Below are positions 24,261-34,100 of a stretch of 58,654 bases of DNA, piece by piece (the stretch's first letter is position 1; every line of letters begins with the position of its first letter). A model generated the notes under the pieces. It was not told the DNA's origin and ran no database searches. It saw nothing but the letters and a program-made list of their open reading frames with translations. The position numbers were made by a program, and so were the translations under genes. The DNA comes from an uncultured bacterium. Lineage in GTDB: Bacteria; Verrucomicrobiota; Kiritimatiellia; CAIKKV01; CAITUY01. The stretch lies in NCBI GenBank assembly GCA_903908715.1, contig CAIVSY010000111.1:1-58654 (forward strand), read 5' to 3'.

Positions 24261-25772
24261 TTATTTCCTCTTCAACTTCGGACCCTGGGGGGTATCCTGC
24301 ACCACCCAGCCAAGCGCAGCCAAGGCATCCCGCACCCGGTCAGCCTCGGCCCAGTTCTTCGCTTTCCGGGCATTCTGCCGTTGCTCCAGCAAATCCATCG
24401 CTTCCCTGGGTATCACTTCCTCCGGCTTCGACAGGAAACCAAGGACCTTATCCAGCGACTCCAGGAGAACCATCACGGACACCGCCTGTTGCGGCGACAC
24501 CTCACCCGCGTCCATGGCCCGGTTCCCCGCATGCACCATGTCGAACAGGGCACCCAGCGACTCCGCAAGGTTCAAATCCTCCGAAAGCGCTGCATCGAAT
24601 TTCCGCTTTGCCGCGGCCGCCCATTCGGGCAGCGGAACCCCCTCACCTCCATCCTCTCCCGCAAGGAGAGAGGAAGCAGGGCGAGGGCCTGCCGCCGTTG
24701 CCGCAAAGGAAGATCCATCCTTTCCACGAATGCCTCCCTCTCCCTTTATGGGAGAGGGCTGGGGTGAGGCTGCTTTCGCTGCCCCCAACCGTCCCTGGAA
24801 TTCATCCAGCCGCTGTAGCGATGCCCGTGCCGCATTCAAAGCGTCAAACGAGAAGTTGAGCGACTGCCGGTAATGGCCTGCCATCAGGACGTATCGGATT
24901 TCGCGACCGACATATCCCTTCCCGAGAATGTCCCGGAGTGTGTAGAAATTGCCCAGCGACTTGGACATCTTGCGCCCGTCCACCACGAGGTGGGCGCAGT
25001 GCATCCAGTATTTCACGAAAGGCTTGCCGGTTGTCGCCTCGCTTTGCGCGATCTCATCCTCATGGTGCGGGAAAATGTTGTCCACGCCGCCGGTATGCAG
25101 ATCGAAACTTTCGCCGAGATACTTCATAGCCATTGCCGAGCACTCGATATGCCAGCCCGGCCGGCCGCGGCCCCAGGGGGAATCCCAAACGACGCCGCCA
25201 TCCTTTTCGTCCCATGCCTTCCACAGGGCGAAGTCGGCCACATTTTCCTTCTCGTATTCATCGTGCTTGACCCGCGCACCCGGCCGCAGACCGGCCATGT
25301 CGAGGTGGGCCAGTTTCCCGTATGCGGGAAAACTCGAAACGCTGAAATAGATGGATCCGTCCTCCGATCGATAGGCGTGCCCCTTCTCCAGAAGTATCCG
25401 GATCATGGCGATCATTTCAGCAATGTGGTCCGTCGCCGCCGGATATCGTTCCGCCGGCTCAATGCCCAGAGCCTTCAGGTCTGCAAAGAACGCATCCTTG
25501 TAGGTCTTCGTGAAGGCATCGAGCGAGACACCGGCCTTGATTGAGCCGGCTATCGTCTTGTCGTCCACATCCGTCAGGTTCATCACCTGGAACACCTCGT
25601 AGCCGAAATACTTCAACGCCCTGCGCAGGAGATCCTCGAAGATATAGGCGCGGAAGTTGCCGATGTGGGCGAAATTGTAGACAGTCGGGCCGCAGGTGTA
25701 GAGGCGGACGCGTTTCCCGTCCAGCGGAACGAATTCCTCCAGTTGGTGGCTCAATGTGTTGTAGATTCTCAT
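24261..25772 (-). CDS. cysS: Cysteinyl-tRNA synthetase with repeat-derived insertion
   Basis: A 503-residue class I aminoacyl-tRNA synthetase. The zinc/Cys site LYTCGPTVYNFAHIGNFR carries the HIGH motif (HIGN), followed by NLTDVDDKT and KMSKSLGNF (KMSKS). Normal length is about 460. The excess is a 40-50 residue low-complexity stretch (about residues 334-378, rich in Pro, Ser and Gly) encoded by two copies of a CTCTCCC-type repeat element inserted in frame (24639-24769). It lies between the catalytic body and the C-terminal helical domain, where it should be tolerated. Confidence 0.93.
   Translation of the reverse strand: MRIYNTLSHQLEEFVPLDGKRVRLYTCGPTVYNFAHIGNFRAYIFEDLLRRALKYFGYEVFQVMNLTDVDDKTIAGSIKAGVSLDAFTKTYKDAFFADLKALGIEPAERYPAATDHIAEMIAMIRILLEKGHAYRSEDGSIYFSVSSFPAYGKLAHLDMAGLRPGARVKHDEYEKENVADFALWKAWDEKDGGVVWDSPWGRGRPGWHIECSAMAMKYLGESFDLHTGGVDNIFPHHEDEIAQSEATTGKPFVKYWMHCAHLVVDGRKMSKSLGNFYTLRDILGKGYVGREIRYVLMAGHYRQSLNFSFDALNAARASLQRLDEFQGRLGAAKAASPQPSPIKGEGGIRGKDGSSFAATAAGPRPASSLLAGEDGGEGVPLPEWAAAAKRKFDAALSEDLNLAESLGALFDMVHAGNRAMDAGEVSPQQAVSVMVLLESLDKVLGFLSKPEEVIPREAMDLLEQRQNARKAKNWAEADRVRDALAALGWVVQDTPQGPKLKRK
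24639..24769. repeat. CTCTCCC/GGGAGAG repeat pair inside cysS
   Basis: Two hairpin units, 24639-24673 (CCTCTCCCGCAAGGAGAG core) and 24733-24769 (CCTCTCCCTTTATGGGAGAG core followed by GGCTGGGGTGAGG), sit in the coding sequence. Related units lie at 50856-50893, 50997-51032 and 51071-51110, so this is a dispersed family. Confidence 0.8.
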
Positions 25773-25935
25773 TTGTCGAGGGGAGAATACAGGATTCAGG
25801 AGTCAGAATCCAGAAGGAAGGGGAACACAATTCCGGAAGTCAGAATCCAGAATCAGGAAGCCAGAATCCAGAAGACGGAAGTTGGCAGACAGGAGGCGCT
25901 ATGCGCCGCGACTCTTCCCCCGTGAGAGGGGCCCG
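25773..25935. repeat. Array of CAGAATCCAGAA units between cysS and ispF
   Basis: From 25793 to 25877 the words CAGGAGTCAGAATCCAGAA, GGAAGTCAGAATCCAGAA and GGAAGCCAGAATCCAGAA follow each other in direct orientation, a degenerate array of about 15-25 bp units. No gene is visible here. Confidence 0.7.
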
Positions 25936-26415
25936 CTACGCGCCGCGACTGACTGTCGCCACGGCCATTACGGCTATTCCCTCGGCCCGACCGATTGCGC
26001 CGAGCCCTTCCATGGTCGTCGCCTTGATGGAAACCTCCTCGACCGTCACTCCCAGCACGGGGGCGAGTCTCGCCCGCATAGCCTGGGCATGGGGCATGAC
26101 CTTGGGCTTCTGCGCCGTAACCACGGCATCCACATTCACCACCCGGAATCCCTTAGCCCGCACCCTCCCAACCACGTGGCGCAGCAACTCCACGCTGTCG
26201 GCATCCTTCCATTTCGGATCGCTATTCGGGAAATGCTGGCCGATATCCCCGTCGGCCACCGCGCCCAGCAGGGCGTCCGCCAACGCGTGACACAGCACAT
26301 CGGCATCGGAATGGCCCTCCAAGCCTTCCGGCGACGGGATTTCCACGCCGCCCAGGACCAGCCTGCGCCCCGCCTCAAAGCGGTGGATATCGAAACCTAT
26401 TCCAGTCCGGATCAT
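25936..26415 (-). CDS. ispF: 2-C-methyl-D-erythritol 2,4-cyclodiphosphate synthase
   Basis: A 159-residue trimeric zinc enzyme of the MEP isoprenoid pathway. The N-terminal GIGFDIHRF (zinc ligands Asp and His), EGHSDADVLCHALADALLGA and DIGQHFPNSDPKWK match the family from end to end, as does ATTMEGLGAIGRAEG near the C-terminus. The length is normal. It lies between cysS and aspS, separated from both by repeats. Confidence 0.95.
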   Translation of the reverse strand: MIRTGIGFDIHRFEAGRRLVLGGVEIPSPEGLEGHSDADVLCHALADALLGAVADGDIGQHFPNSDPKWKDADSVELLRHVVGRVRAKGFRVVNVDAVVTAQKPKVMPHAQAMRARLAPVLGVTVEEVSIKATTMEGLGAIGRAEGIAVMAVATVSRGA

Positions 26416-26422
26416 AGGGAAA

Positions 26423-26584
26423 GATGCCAGAATTCAGGAGTCAGAATGGCAGAAGAATACCCATAAAGCAACCGGCTTAACTCCTCGACATCACCCATTA
26501 GTGCATCTGTCTGCCCATACCCCAAGTTGCTGGCCAAAATCAAATAGTAGCTGACTCCTGACTCCTGACTTCTGAATTCTTCTC
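26423..26584. repeat. Inverted pair of TCAGAATTC-type repeats between ispF and aspS
   Basis: GCCAGAATTCAGGAGTCAG near 26428-26446 faces CTGACTCCTGACTTCTGAATTC at about 26556-26578, the same family in opposite orientation. The second arm reads into the end of aspS and encodes its last residues. Confidence 0.65.
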
Positions 26585-28351
26585 CTTTGGCAGATTCAGC
26601 TTAATATGCAATTCCCGCAACTGCTTTTCCGTCACGGTGTTGGGCGCGTTCATCATCAGGTCCTGCGCCTTCTGGTTCATCGGGAAGGCGATAACCTCAC
26701 GGATATTGCTCTCTCCGCTAAGCAACATCACCATGCGGTCCACTCCGGGCGCGATACCGCCATGCGGGGGGGCGCCGAGTTTGAAGGCATTGATCATCCC
26801 GCCAAACCGCTTATCCACCTCCGAGGCCGGATACCCGGCAATCTCGAACGCCTTGTACATGATCTCCGGGCTGTGATTGCGGATCGCGCCGCTGGAAAGT
26901 TCCACCCCGTTGCACACAATGTCGTACTGATAGGCCAGGATTTCCAGCGGATCTTTCTCGCACAGGGCCTTCATCCCGCCCTGGGGCATGGAGAACGGAT
27001 TATGAGAGAACCCGACCGTCCGCGTCTCCTCGTCAAACTCGAACATCGGAAAATCCACGATCCAGCAGAAGCGATAGACACCCTTCGCGATCCGATCCAG
27101 ATCGCGCCCCAGCTTAGTCCGTAGATCGCCACAGATCTTGTTGACAGTGTGAACCATATCGCTGACAAAGAACATCACGTCCCCGTCCGTCATCCCCCCT
27201 CTTGCGGCGAGGGCCTTGAGTTCCTCCTCCGATAGGAACTTGGCGATCGGCCCCTTGATAGCCCCGCCTTCCCAGACCAGGTAGGCCAATCCCTTGCTTC
27301 CCAGCGACTGCGCGTACTCCACCAGTTTGTCGAAGAAACTCCGCGGCTTATCGGCAATCCCCTTGACGGGGATCGCCCGCACCACGCCACCCTTCTCCAC
27401 CATGCCCCGGAAGGCATTGAACTTTGAGGCGCGGAAGAGGTCCGAAACATCCTGCATCTCGATCGGGATCCGCAGGTCCGGCTTGTCCGTCCCGTACTTG
27501 ACCATCGCCGTCGCGTAGGGAATCCGCACAAACGGCGTGGAGTCGATCGTCCAATTGGAGAACTCCGTGAAGACCCCATGGATGACATCCTCCACCACGG
27601 CAAAGACGTCATCCTGTGTCACGAAAGACATCTCCATATCCAACTGGTAGAATTCTCCCGGCGAACGGTCGGCGCGTGCGTCCTCATCACGGAAACAGGG
27701 CGCAATCTGGAAATAGCGATCGAACCCAGACACCATGAGCAGTTGCTTGAATTGCTGGGGCGCCTGCGGCAGGGCATAGAAGCGGCCCGGATGGACACGG
27801 CTGGGCACCAGGTAATCCCGGGCTCCTTCCGGCGAACTGCTTGTCAGGATGGGGGTCTGGAACTCCGTAAAACCCTGGGCCATCATCCGGCGGCGCAAGC
27901 TGGCAATCACCTGCGAACGGAGCATGATGTTCTTGTGGAGGTGTTCCCGGCGAAGATCCAGAAACCGGTATTTCAGGCGGGTCTCCTCCGGGCCATCATC
28001 GTCAATATTCACCTGGAACGGCAGCGGGTCCGCCATACTTTCGATCGTAAGGGTTTCGGCCACGACCTCTATCCTGCCGGTTGGAAGTGTCTCGTTAATG
28101 GTCTCCTCGCTGCGGGCGACCACCCGACCGGTCACAATGATCACGCTCTCCGAGCGGATTCTCTGGCATTCCTCGAAGAAGGAACGGTCCGGCTGCACCA
28201 CAACCTGGGTCAACCCGTAGTGGTCGCGCAAATCAAAGAACAGCAGGGAACCATGGTCGCGCTTCCGGAATACCCAACCGGAAACACGTACCGTCTGCCC
28301 GACGTGGTCCATCCGCAACTCGCCGCAAGTATGAGTACGATAAGGATGCAT
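26540..28351 (-). CDS. aspS: Aspartyl-tRNA synthetase
   Basis: A 603-residue class II synthetase of bacterial type. It has an N-terminal OB-fold ([23 protein letters not shown]), class II motif 2 ([20 protein letters not shown]), the bacterial GAD insertion and motif 3 ([20 protein letters not shown]). The last dozen residues ([13 protein letters not shown]) are encoded by the TCAGAATTC-type repeat and look like an acquired tail. There is no obvious ribosome-binding site before ATG 28351; the sequence there is an ATTAACC-type repeat. Confidence 0.95.
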   Translation of the reverse strand: MHPYRTHTCGELRMDHVGQTVRVSGWVFRKRDHGSLLFFDLRDHYGLTQVVVQPDRSFFEECQRIRSESVIIVTGRVVARSEETINETLPTGRIEVVAETLTIESMADPLPFQVNIDDDGPEETRLKYRFLDLRREHLHKNIMLRSQVIASLRRRMMAQGFTEFQTPILTSSSPEGARDYLVPSRVHPGRFYALPQAPQQFKQLLMVSGFDRYFQIAPCFRDEDARADRSPGEFYQLDMEMSFVTQDDVFAVVEDVIHGVFTEFSNWTIDSTPFVRIPYATAMVKYGTDKPDLRIPIEMQDVSDLFRASKFNAFRGMVEKGGVVRAIPVKGIADKPRSFFDKLVEYAQSLGSKGLAYLVWEGGAIKGPIAKFLSEEELKALAARGGMTDGDVMFFVSDMVHTVNKICGDLRTKLGRDLDRIAKGVYRFCWIVDFPMFEFDEETRTVGFSHNPFSMPQGGMKALCEKDPLEILAYQYDIVCNGVELSSGAIRNHSPEIMYKAFEIAGYPASEVDKRFGGMINAFKLGAPPHGGIAPGVDRMVMLLSGESNIREVIAFPMNQKAQDLMMNAPNTVTEKQLRELHIKLNLPKEKNSEVRSQESATI

Positions 28352-28834
28352 AGTAATATTGATGGTTAATGGTTAATGGAATAAAATCGCCAACGATTTC
28401 ACACCCGCATTCACAGCTGGGCTCCTTGACTGATGAGTCCCTGGTCTTGCCTTTCCCTTTGCCCGCGATCTTCCTCTCAATACTGCCAATCCCGTTGTTG
28501 AGTTGCTGAATTCCATCTTCATACCCTCTCAGCAAGGACTCGCAACCAATCTTGTCCAATATAGCGACATCCGCCGCATATCGTAAATGAGTTTGTGTCT
28601 CGCGCGCTTCACGACGACATCGGAACAGACCCTGCAGATACTCTGTGCTATATTGCGAATAAAACCCCTCTGTCATATTGGCACATACGGATTCCGAGGA
28701 TCTCAGTTTTGCCCTCTGAGCCATCCGAAGTCACGGGGATACCCACGACTGATCCGTTCGACCTCCAACGCCAATTCACAGAACAATTGAAAAACCGGCA
28801 TGTCTTCAACACGCGTAATTACCCCAGGCTCCAT
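28233..28834 (-). pseudogene. Four-helix-bundle protein (23S intervening-sequence type), frameshifted
   Basis: From ATG 28834 the frame gives the family's N-terminal helix (VFQLFCELALEVERISRGYP) and stops at 28703-28705. The adjacent frame continues with LRSSESVCANMTEGFYSQYS, then EARETQTHLRYAA, the central family motifs (usually RSSxSVxxNIAEGF, ExxTxLxxA). One lost base in the A-run near 28709 restores the family spacing. The second frame then runs into aspS. Function of the family is unknown. A homopolymer sequencing error is possible. Confidence 0.65.
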
Positions 28835-28876
28835 CACCCCGCTCCCATCCCCACATGAACCATTCTTCCCTCTCCC

Positions 28877-29764
28877 CTACTCCCCAATCACCACCGCCGT
28901 TCCGATTGGAACCAACTCGAACAACTCCTCAACATCCTGGTTTCTCATCCGGATGCATCCGGCGCTTTCCGACTTGCCAATGGATTCATTGTCCCATGTT
29001 CCGTGAATCCCATACCCCGTCACAGCGGGTGTATTTCCGTTCGCCTTCAGGGCCATCCAGCGCGTTCCCAGGATATTCTCCTTGTCGCCGAAGGGTACGG
29101 TCTTCCCGTCATCGCGCCACCAGACCGGCTCCTTGATGCGATCGCTGATCGTAAACGATCCGACGGGAGTCCGGTCATACTTGCCTGTCCCCACTTTGTA
29201 GCGCTTGAAAAATCTCCCGTTGGCCGTCAGCAGCATATCATTGCGCGACTTGCTGACTTCGATCGACATCCGGCCGCCAAACACACGGAGCCGCTTTCCG
29301 GGATTGATGATGTCCGGCCGTTTCAATTCATTCGCCTGGACAATCATTTCCACTGTGGTTCCGTATTTGTTCGCAATCGACCGGATCGAATCGCCGCCTT
29401 GCACCACGTAATCCACCTTCTCCGGCATGGGCCATGGCTTGCGGATCAATTCGAGGCTGATTTCGCCCAGGCGGGCCTCCACCTTCTCACGGATGGATGG
29501 TTCGGGACTGAGTGCCAGGGCTGCCAGCCACTTCTCGCGGGCATCGGCCAACTTGTTGGACTTCACCAGGGCTTCCGCCTCGTCGGCGAGTTGCGCGGCC
29601 GAAGGCCCGGCCAAAGCCGCAGGCGGGGGCTGAGGAGCCGCATTGACCGCCTCGTCCGGAACGGGGATGGGCGGGGCCAAAGGCGCCTCCGTGAGGTTCT
29701 GCGCCATTGACCAGGAACACGCAAACAAAGCGATGAGGACAACCAGCAAATACCGGATATTCAT
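28877..29764 (-). CDS. L,D-transpeptidase with LysM domain
   Basis: A 295-residue exported protein. It has a signal peptide (MNIRYLLVVLIALFACSWSMAQ), a Pro/Ala-rich linker and helical segment (about 25-100), LysM (about 118-160: VVQGGDSIRSIANKYGTTVE, then NPGKRLRV) and a YkuD catalytic domain with HGTWDNESIGKSESAGCIRM (catalytic His, Ser-x-Gly-Cys). It would cross-link peptidoglycan stems or attach proteins to the wall in the periplasm. ATG 29764 has AAGGAGG 8 bp upstream. Confidence 0.92.
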   Translation of the reverse strand: MNIRYLLVVLIALFACSWSMAQNLTEAPLAPPIPVPDEAVNAAPQPPPAALAGPSAAQLADEAEALVKSNKLADAREKWLAALALSPEPSIREKVEARLGEISLELIRKPWPMPEKVDYVVQGGDSIRSIANKYGTTVEMIVQANELKRPDIINPGKRLRVFGGRMSIEVSKSRNDMLLTANGRFFKRYKVGTGKYDRTPVGSFTISDRIKEPVWWRDDGKTVPFGDKENILGTRWMALKANGNTPAVTGYGIHGTWDNESIGKSESAGCIRMRNQDVEELFELVPIGTAVVIGE

Positions 29765-29950
29765 GATCCCAACCTCCTTTTTGATCAGGCTGTACTGTAC
29801 AGAATTGGCAATAGGAAAGGCAAAGAGGAAGTAATGCCAAGGCAACGCGGTCGCAGTGCGATGGCCGCACCGCAGGGAGGTCTCGAATGGCAGGGCGACC
29901 GACCGGTGATTGAGGCGCTGCCATCCTCAAAGTGTGGGCCACAAAGCAAA

Positions 29951-29984
29951 CGGGCCAAGCCTGATGGAATCAGCGCCTGGCCCG
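29951..29984 (-). terminator. Probable rho-independent terminator after the lipoprotein gene
   Basis: On the minus strand CGGGCCAGGC pairs with GCTTGGCCCG around a 14-nt loop, followed by TTTGCTTTGT, 21 bp after the lipoprotein stop. The rest of the 29765-30005 gap shows nothing else. Confidence 0.6.
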
Positions 29985-30005
29985 CTCGTGATGCTTCCTG
30001 CAGTC

Positions 30006-30965
30006 TTACGGAGTCGTCGTCGTGCCTGTGTCCGTTGTTGTGGCAACCTCAACAGACGACGCCATGCCGTTGATATCGCCCGTTACGCCGCCACTCTCGA
30101 CCCAGGTTCCCAGGATCCGGCGATCCGTCAACCGCATGCTCGTGGTACCGCCATCGGCACTCGCGGTCACCCCCGCAATCGTGGCCTGGAAGGTCCCCAC
30201 CATCTGCACGGCGATGTTGGCGGCACTGCGTCCCTTGACCTCGAACTGCGCCATGATCTGATCGCCGTTTGAATAGGTCGGGAAGGTCGTATCCTGGTCG
30301 GCACCGCTCGTCGTGCGGATACTGCCGAAACTTCCCTCGTAGGTGCTGCCGTTATTATCCACGATCCGGAGCTTGTTGCCTTCCTGGAAGACATTAAAGG
30401 CGTAGATCTTGATTTTCGTGGTTCCCGGTGTATATCCGCCGCTGCCGCCGGAACCGGAACCCGTATCCACCGTGTAGCGGACGGTCACGCTGGCATTCTG
30501 CAACCCAAGGATGTCCGGGAAGAAAATGCTTACCTGGCCGTTCCCGTACACAATCGTTCCCGAAGCCGGATGCGGCCCCGGGATTGCGTTCAGGTAGGCG
30601 CCGGAAATCTGGCCCGAACCATTATCCGTAACGGAACCTTTCGCCCCGTTATCGAAATAGACCGTCACGGATCCGGGCTTGACCGGGACAAACGCCGTGG
30701 TGAACGAGATCGAATTTCCGGAAAAGGAACCGCTGACAGTCTGGATCGGCGGAATGAAACCACTGGAAGAGGAAGAGGACGAACTGGATGAAGCCATCGA
30801 ATACTCGCTCACAAGATAACCGTTGGCTCCCCGGTAATTGCCGCTGAAGTTAACGAAATTATAACGGTCGTTCCAGGAACCGCTATCCCCGCCGCCTTGC
30901 CACTCGCAGCCCACCAGACCCACACCCATGCACACAACCAGTAGATTACGAATCAAGTTCTTCAT
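30006..30965 (-). CDS. Lipoprotein with poly-Ser linker
   Basis: A 319-residue predicted lipoprotein: MKNLIRNLLVVCMGVGLVGC ends in a lipobox with Cys20. After a short N-terminal segment a run of ten serines (about residues 59-68) leads into repeated beta-strand segments with Gly/Ser/Thr-rich loops and a Thr-rich end. No known domain recognised; the pattern suggests two beta-sandwich-like halves joined by GSGSGGSGG (about 170). It would be anchored to the outer membrane. Followed by a terminator, so probably a single-gene unit or the end of the upstream operon. Confidence 0.75.
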   Translation of the reverse strand: MKNLIRNLLVVCMGVGLVGCEWQGGGDSGSWNDRYNFVNFSGNYRGANGYLVSEYSMASSSSSSSSSSGFIPPIQTVSGSFSGNSISFTTAFVPVKPGSVTVYFDNGAKGSVTDNGSGQISGAYLNAIPGPHPASGTIVYGNGQVSIFFPDILGLQNASVTVRYTVDTGSGSGGSGGYTPGTTKIKIYAFNVFQEGNKLRIVDNNGSTYEGSFGSIRTTSGADQDTTFPTYSNGDQIMAQFEVKGRSAANIAVQMVGTFQATIAGVTASADGGTTSMRLTDRRILGTWVESGGVTGDINGMASSVEVATTTDTGTTTTP

Positions 30966-31028
30966 CTCGCGCTTCCTCTCCTTTGCATTCTCAGGAAACT
31001 ACACCAACATCACCAACAGGTCAAGAAA

Positions 31029-31161
31029 GCATGGTCAATGGGAAGAAGAATGGTTGATGGTTAATGGAAGACAAGAAATCCCACCCATTCTCTTGCCATT
31101 TCCCATCTGCTCCCCTTTTCCCATTCCCCATTAACCATCAACCATTAACCATTCTTGCCAT
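31029..31161. repeat. ATTAACC-type repeats forming an inverted pair
   Basis: TGGTTGATGGTTAATGG (31051-31067) is perfectly complementary to CCATTAACCATCAACCA (31128-31144). Further partial units flank both arms. The pair sits after the stop of the giant-protein gene, where the RNA could fold into a long stem. Another unit lies at 28361-28379 before aspS. Confidence 0.75.
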
Positions 31162-31168
31162 TCTTGCC

Positions 31169-34100
31169 CTACTTCGTCACAACCCGGAAGTACCTGACGC
31201 GCACAACGGGCGACTCCTCGACATACAAGTGCTCAGCCGCCCCCGAGAAGGCGCCCTGCGGAGCGTCCTGCCATGTCTTCAGGTCATCGCTGTACTGCAC
31301 CTGGTAATTGACTCCATCCTTGCCGGTCCAGGTCAGGCTGAAGAACCCTTCCGCCGGCGTCACGACAGCCACCTGCTTGACCCTCAGCACGTCGGAGGCA
31401 GCCACGGCGGAAGTCCGGGTTACCAGGACCTCCTGGGCATCGCTGACCCCGTCACCGTCGGCATCGCCATCCGGATCCAGCGGATTGAGTCCGTTCAGGA
31501 TCTCATAGCCATCCGAGAGTCCGTCCCCATCCGTATCCCAGAGGGTCGGATTCAGGTCGGTCCCTTCGCTGGTGGCGCTGCGCGGATACGGCTCATAGTG
31601 ATCCGTATTCCCGCTTTGCCCAGCCTGATACTGCGCATAGGTGATGCCGTCCGAGTAGATAATCTCAAACACATCCTCCAGGCCATCCCCATCATAGTCC
31701 GGCTTGGTCGGATCGAGGTCATAAGGCTCGATCTCGTAGTTGCGCAGCAACGTCAGTGTATTGGTGCCGATGTCATACGCGCCGCGACCCAGCGTGCCAT
31801 AGTACATCCACTCCCAGCCATCCGACAGCTGGTCGTCATCGGTATCGCGGTCACGGATCACGATCCGCACACCGGTCTCCACCGAGGGCGACTGGCTGGT
31901 GAGCGCCACCATCATCGGCTGATATTCCGTTCCCGTGGCCGGGATACGGGCGAAGCCCATCGGCTCAAACCCGTCCAGGGTCCTGTTGCCGTTGCAGTCG
32001 ATGAATGCCCGCACATAGTAGGTCTTTGTCGCGAGCCCCTTCAGGCTGTAGCTCCCCTTGTTCGCCGACGGCGCATTGGTATCGCAGGCATAGGAGATCT
32101 GCACCTGCGCATCCGCCACACCGCTGAAGCCCGGCGACTCGAAGGCCTGCACGATCACTGTCAGGTTGCTGGTTTGCCCGGCTCCATACCCGCGCGAGAC
32201 CTTGCCGAAGTAATAGACATCGCCGCTGATCATCGACTTGCCGCCCGCGGCAGGCTCCTGCAGGTTGAAGTTGATCGCACTCCATGGCGAGTAGGCCGAC
32301 TGCGTGTTCGGCGTCAAGGCCTGCACGCGCACCCAGTATCTGCCGTTCGTCCACGTGGAGGACGCATAGTTCCCGTTTGTGGGCACATAGTTGTCCCCCG
32401 CATAGACCGGCAGGGCCGCCTTGCTGATGTTCAGGCTATCCATGTAGGGCACAATATTGGATACCGTGATAATCGGCGCAAGGTTGGTGGCCGTCGCGAT
32501 CTGCAGGCGGTAGGCCGTGGCGTTGGTGTCGCGGATGAACTCCAGTTCATTGCGGGCGTACACGAACACCGTGTCATGCGGCGTGTGCACGGTCGGCGTC
32601 GCAAGCGTCACCGCAGGCGCCATAACCACCACATTCGTCTTGTAGTCGGCCAGCGAGACATTGGTCGAAATCAGGAACACGAGCGTTCCCGTGGGTGACC
32701 CGAACCGGCCAAGGCTCAACCAGTCGCCTTCATGCCAGTAATTCCGCGGTCCGAGTACATTGCGCTGGATCCCGCCGGTGATGGCGTTTGTCACGTTATG
32801 GAGCAGGACCGTCGGGTCAGCCTCCCAGGCGAACCGCGAATACCCCGGCATCTTGTCCGTCAACCCGATCTCAACGTTATTGATCGCGCCCCAACCCATA
32901 TTGATCGGCTGGAACTGGCCGATACCGGCCGGCTCGCGGTCCGGGTTCCATTCCCCGTCGCCGTCATCGTCAAGATACGCAAAGACATAGTTATTGCCTT
33001 CGCGGACCCAGCCGACGTCAAACACCGTCAGGTTCGTGGAGCCACTGCTCACCTGCATGGTGGCATCCGGGTGACCATCCATGTTCGGCGTCGTGTAGAA
33101 GTTCAGCACGATCGCCTTGGCGGCTGTGACCTCATTGGTCGTATCACCCGCTGCAGGATCACCGGTACCACCCTCGCCATCTCCCGTTCCTTCATCGGCC
33201 GTACCGGTGCCGGTCAGGGCACGGTCGATGTCGGGGCCGAGTATGCCGCTGTACCGGAAGTGCAGGGCCACCACGGGCACCGGGTGCGACGCGCTCTTCA
33301 GCGGATCCGTGCCGTTCATGTATTCCGCGTAGTTGCTCCAGCCGTCCCGGTCCGGGTCCAGCTGTGCGTCATAGTACGCGGGATCCAATCCGCGGATGCC
33401 GGTTTCCTGGCAAGGACCCTCGTATTGAATCTCCCACGAATCCGGAATCCCGTCGCCATCGTCGTAGAGTTCCCCATACGTCCGGTAGCCCGGCCCCTGG
33501 CGGCTGTCGTAGTCGCCGAATCCATCGTCGTCCGTATCCCAGTCGTTCGGGTTCGTCCCGGCGAAACCTTCATAGAGGTTACACAAACCGTCCCCGTCCG
33601 GATCGGCATACGGGCCATTATCCACGCCCACCGATCCGATCACCGTTACCACATAATCCTCATACCAGATCCCCGAGGAGATCCGCATCAGTACGGTTCC
33701 GGGAACACCTCCGCTGACCAGGTCAATCCACTCCACCGAGTCCCGCGCCGCGAATTCCACATAGTTCGTCGCAAAGGAAACCACGTCGCTGTCGAAGGAT
33801 TGAATCGAAAGCCTCAGGGGCGCCGCCTCCTGATTGCTCCCGCGGGCAATCTGGATACGGGTTACCGCACCCGTCGGCACCACGACGATATTCGTCGGAA
33901 CACCGTCCTGGATCACCGATATCGACGGAGCGGACACGCTGACCGGATAATCCGCGTGCGGATAACCCGGCGCCTCCGCCTTGACCATGACATTCGAGGC
34001 GACCGCCACACCGGTCACCGGGAACCAGATCATGTCGGTTCCAGCCGGAATCGTGACTGTTGCCGGCACGGACAGAAGGTTCGAGTTTGCCACACTCAAG

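Noticed and set aside
25793-25877. Possible CRISPR array (short tandem units between cysS and ispF)
   Set aside because: Units are degenerate, very short and without unique spacers of constant length; no cas genes are in the window.
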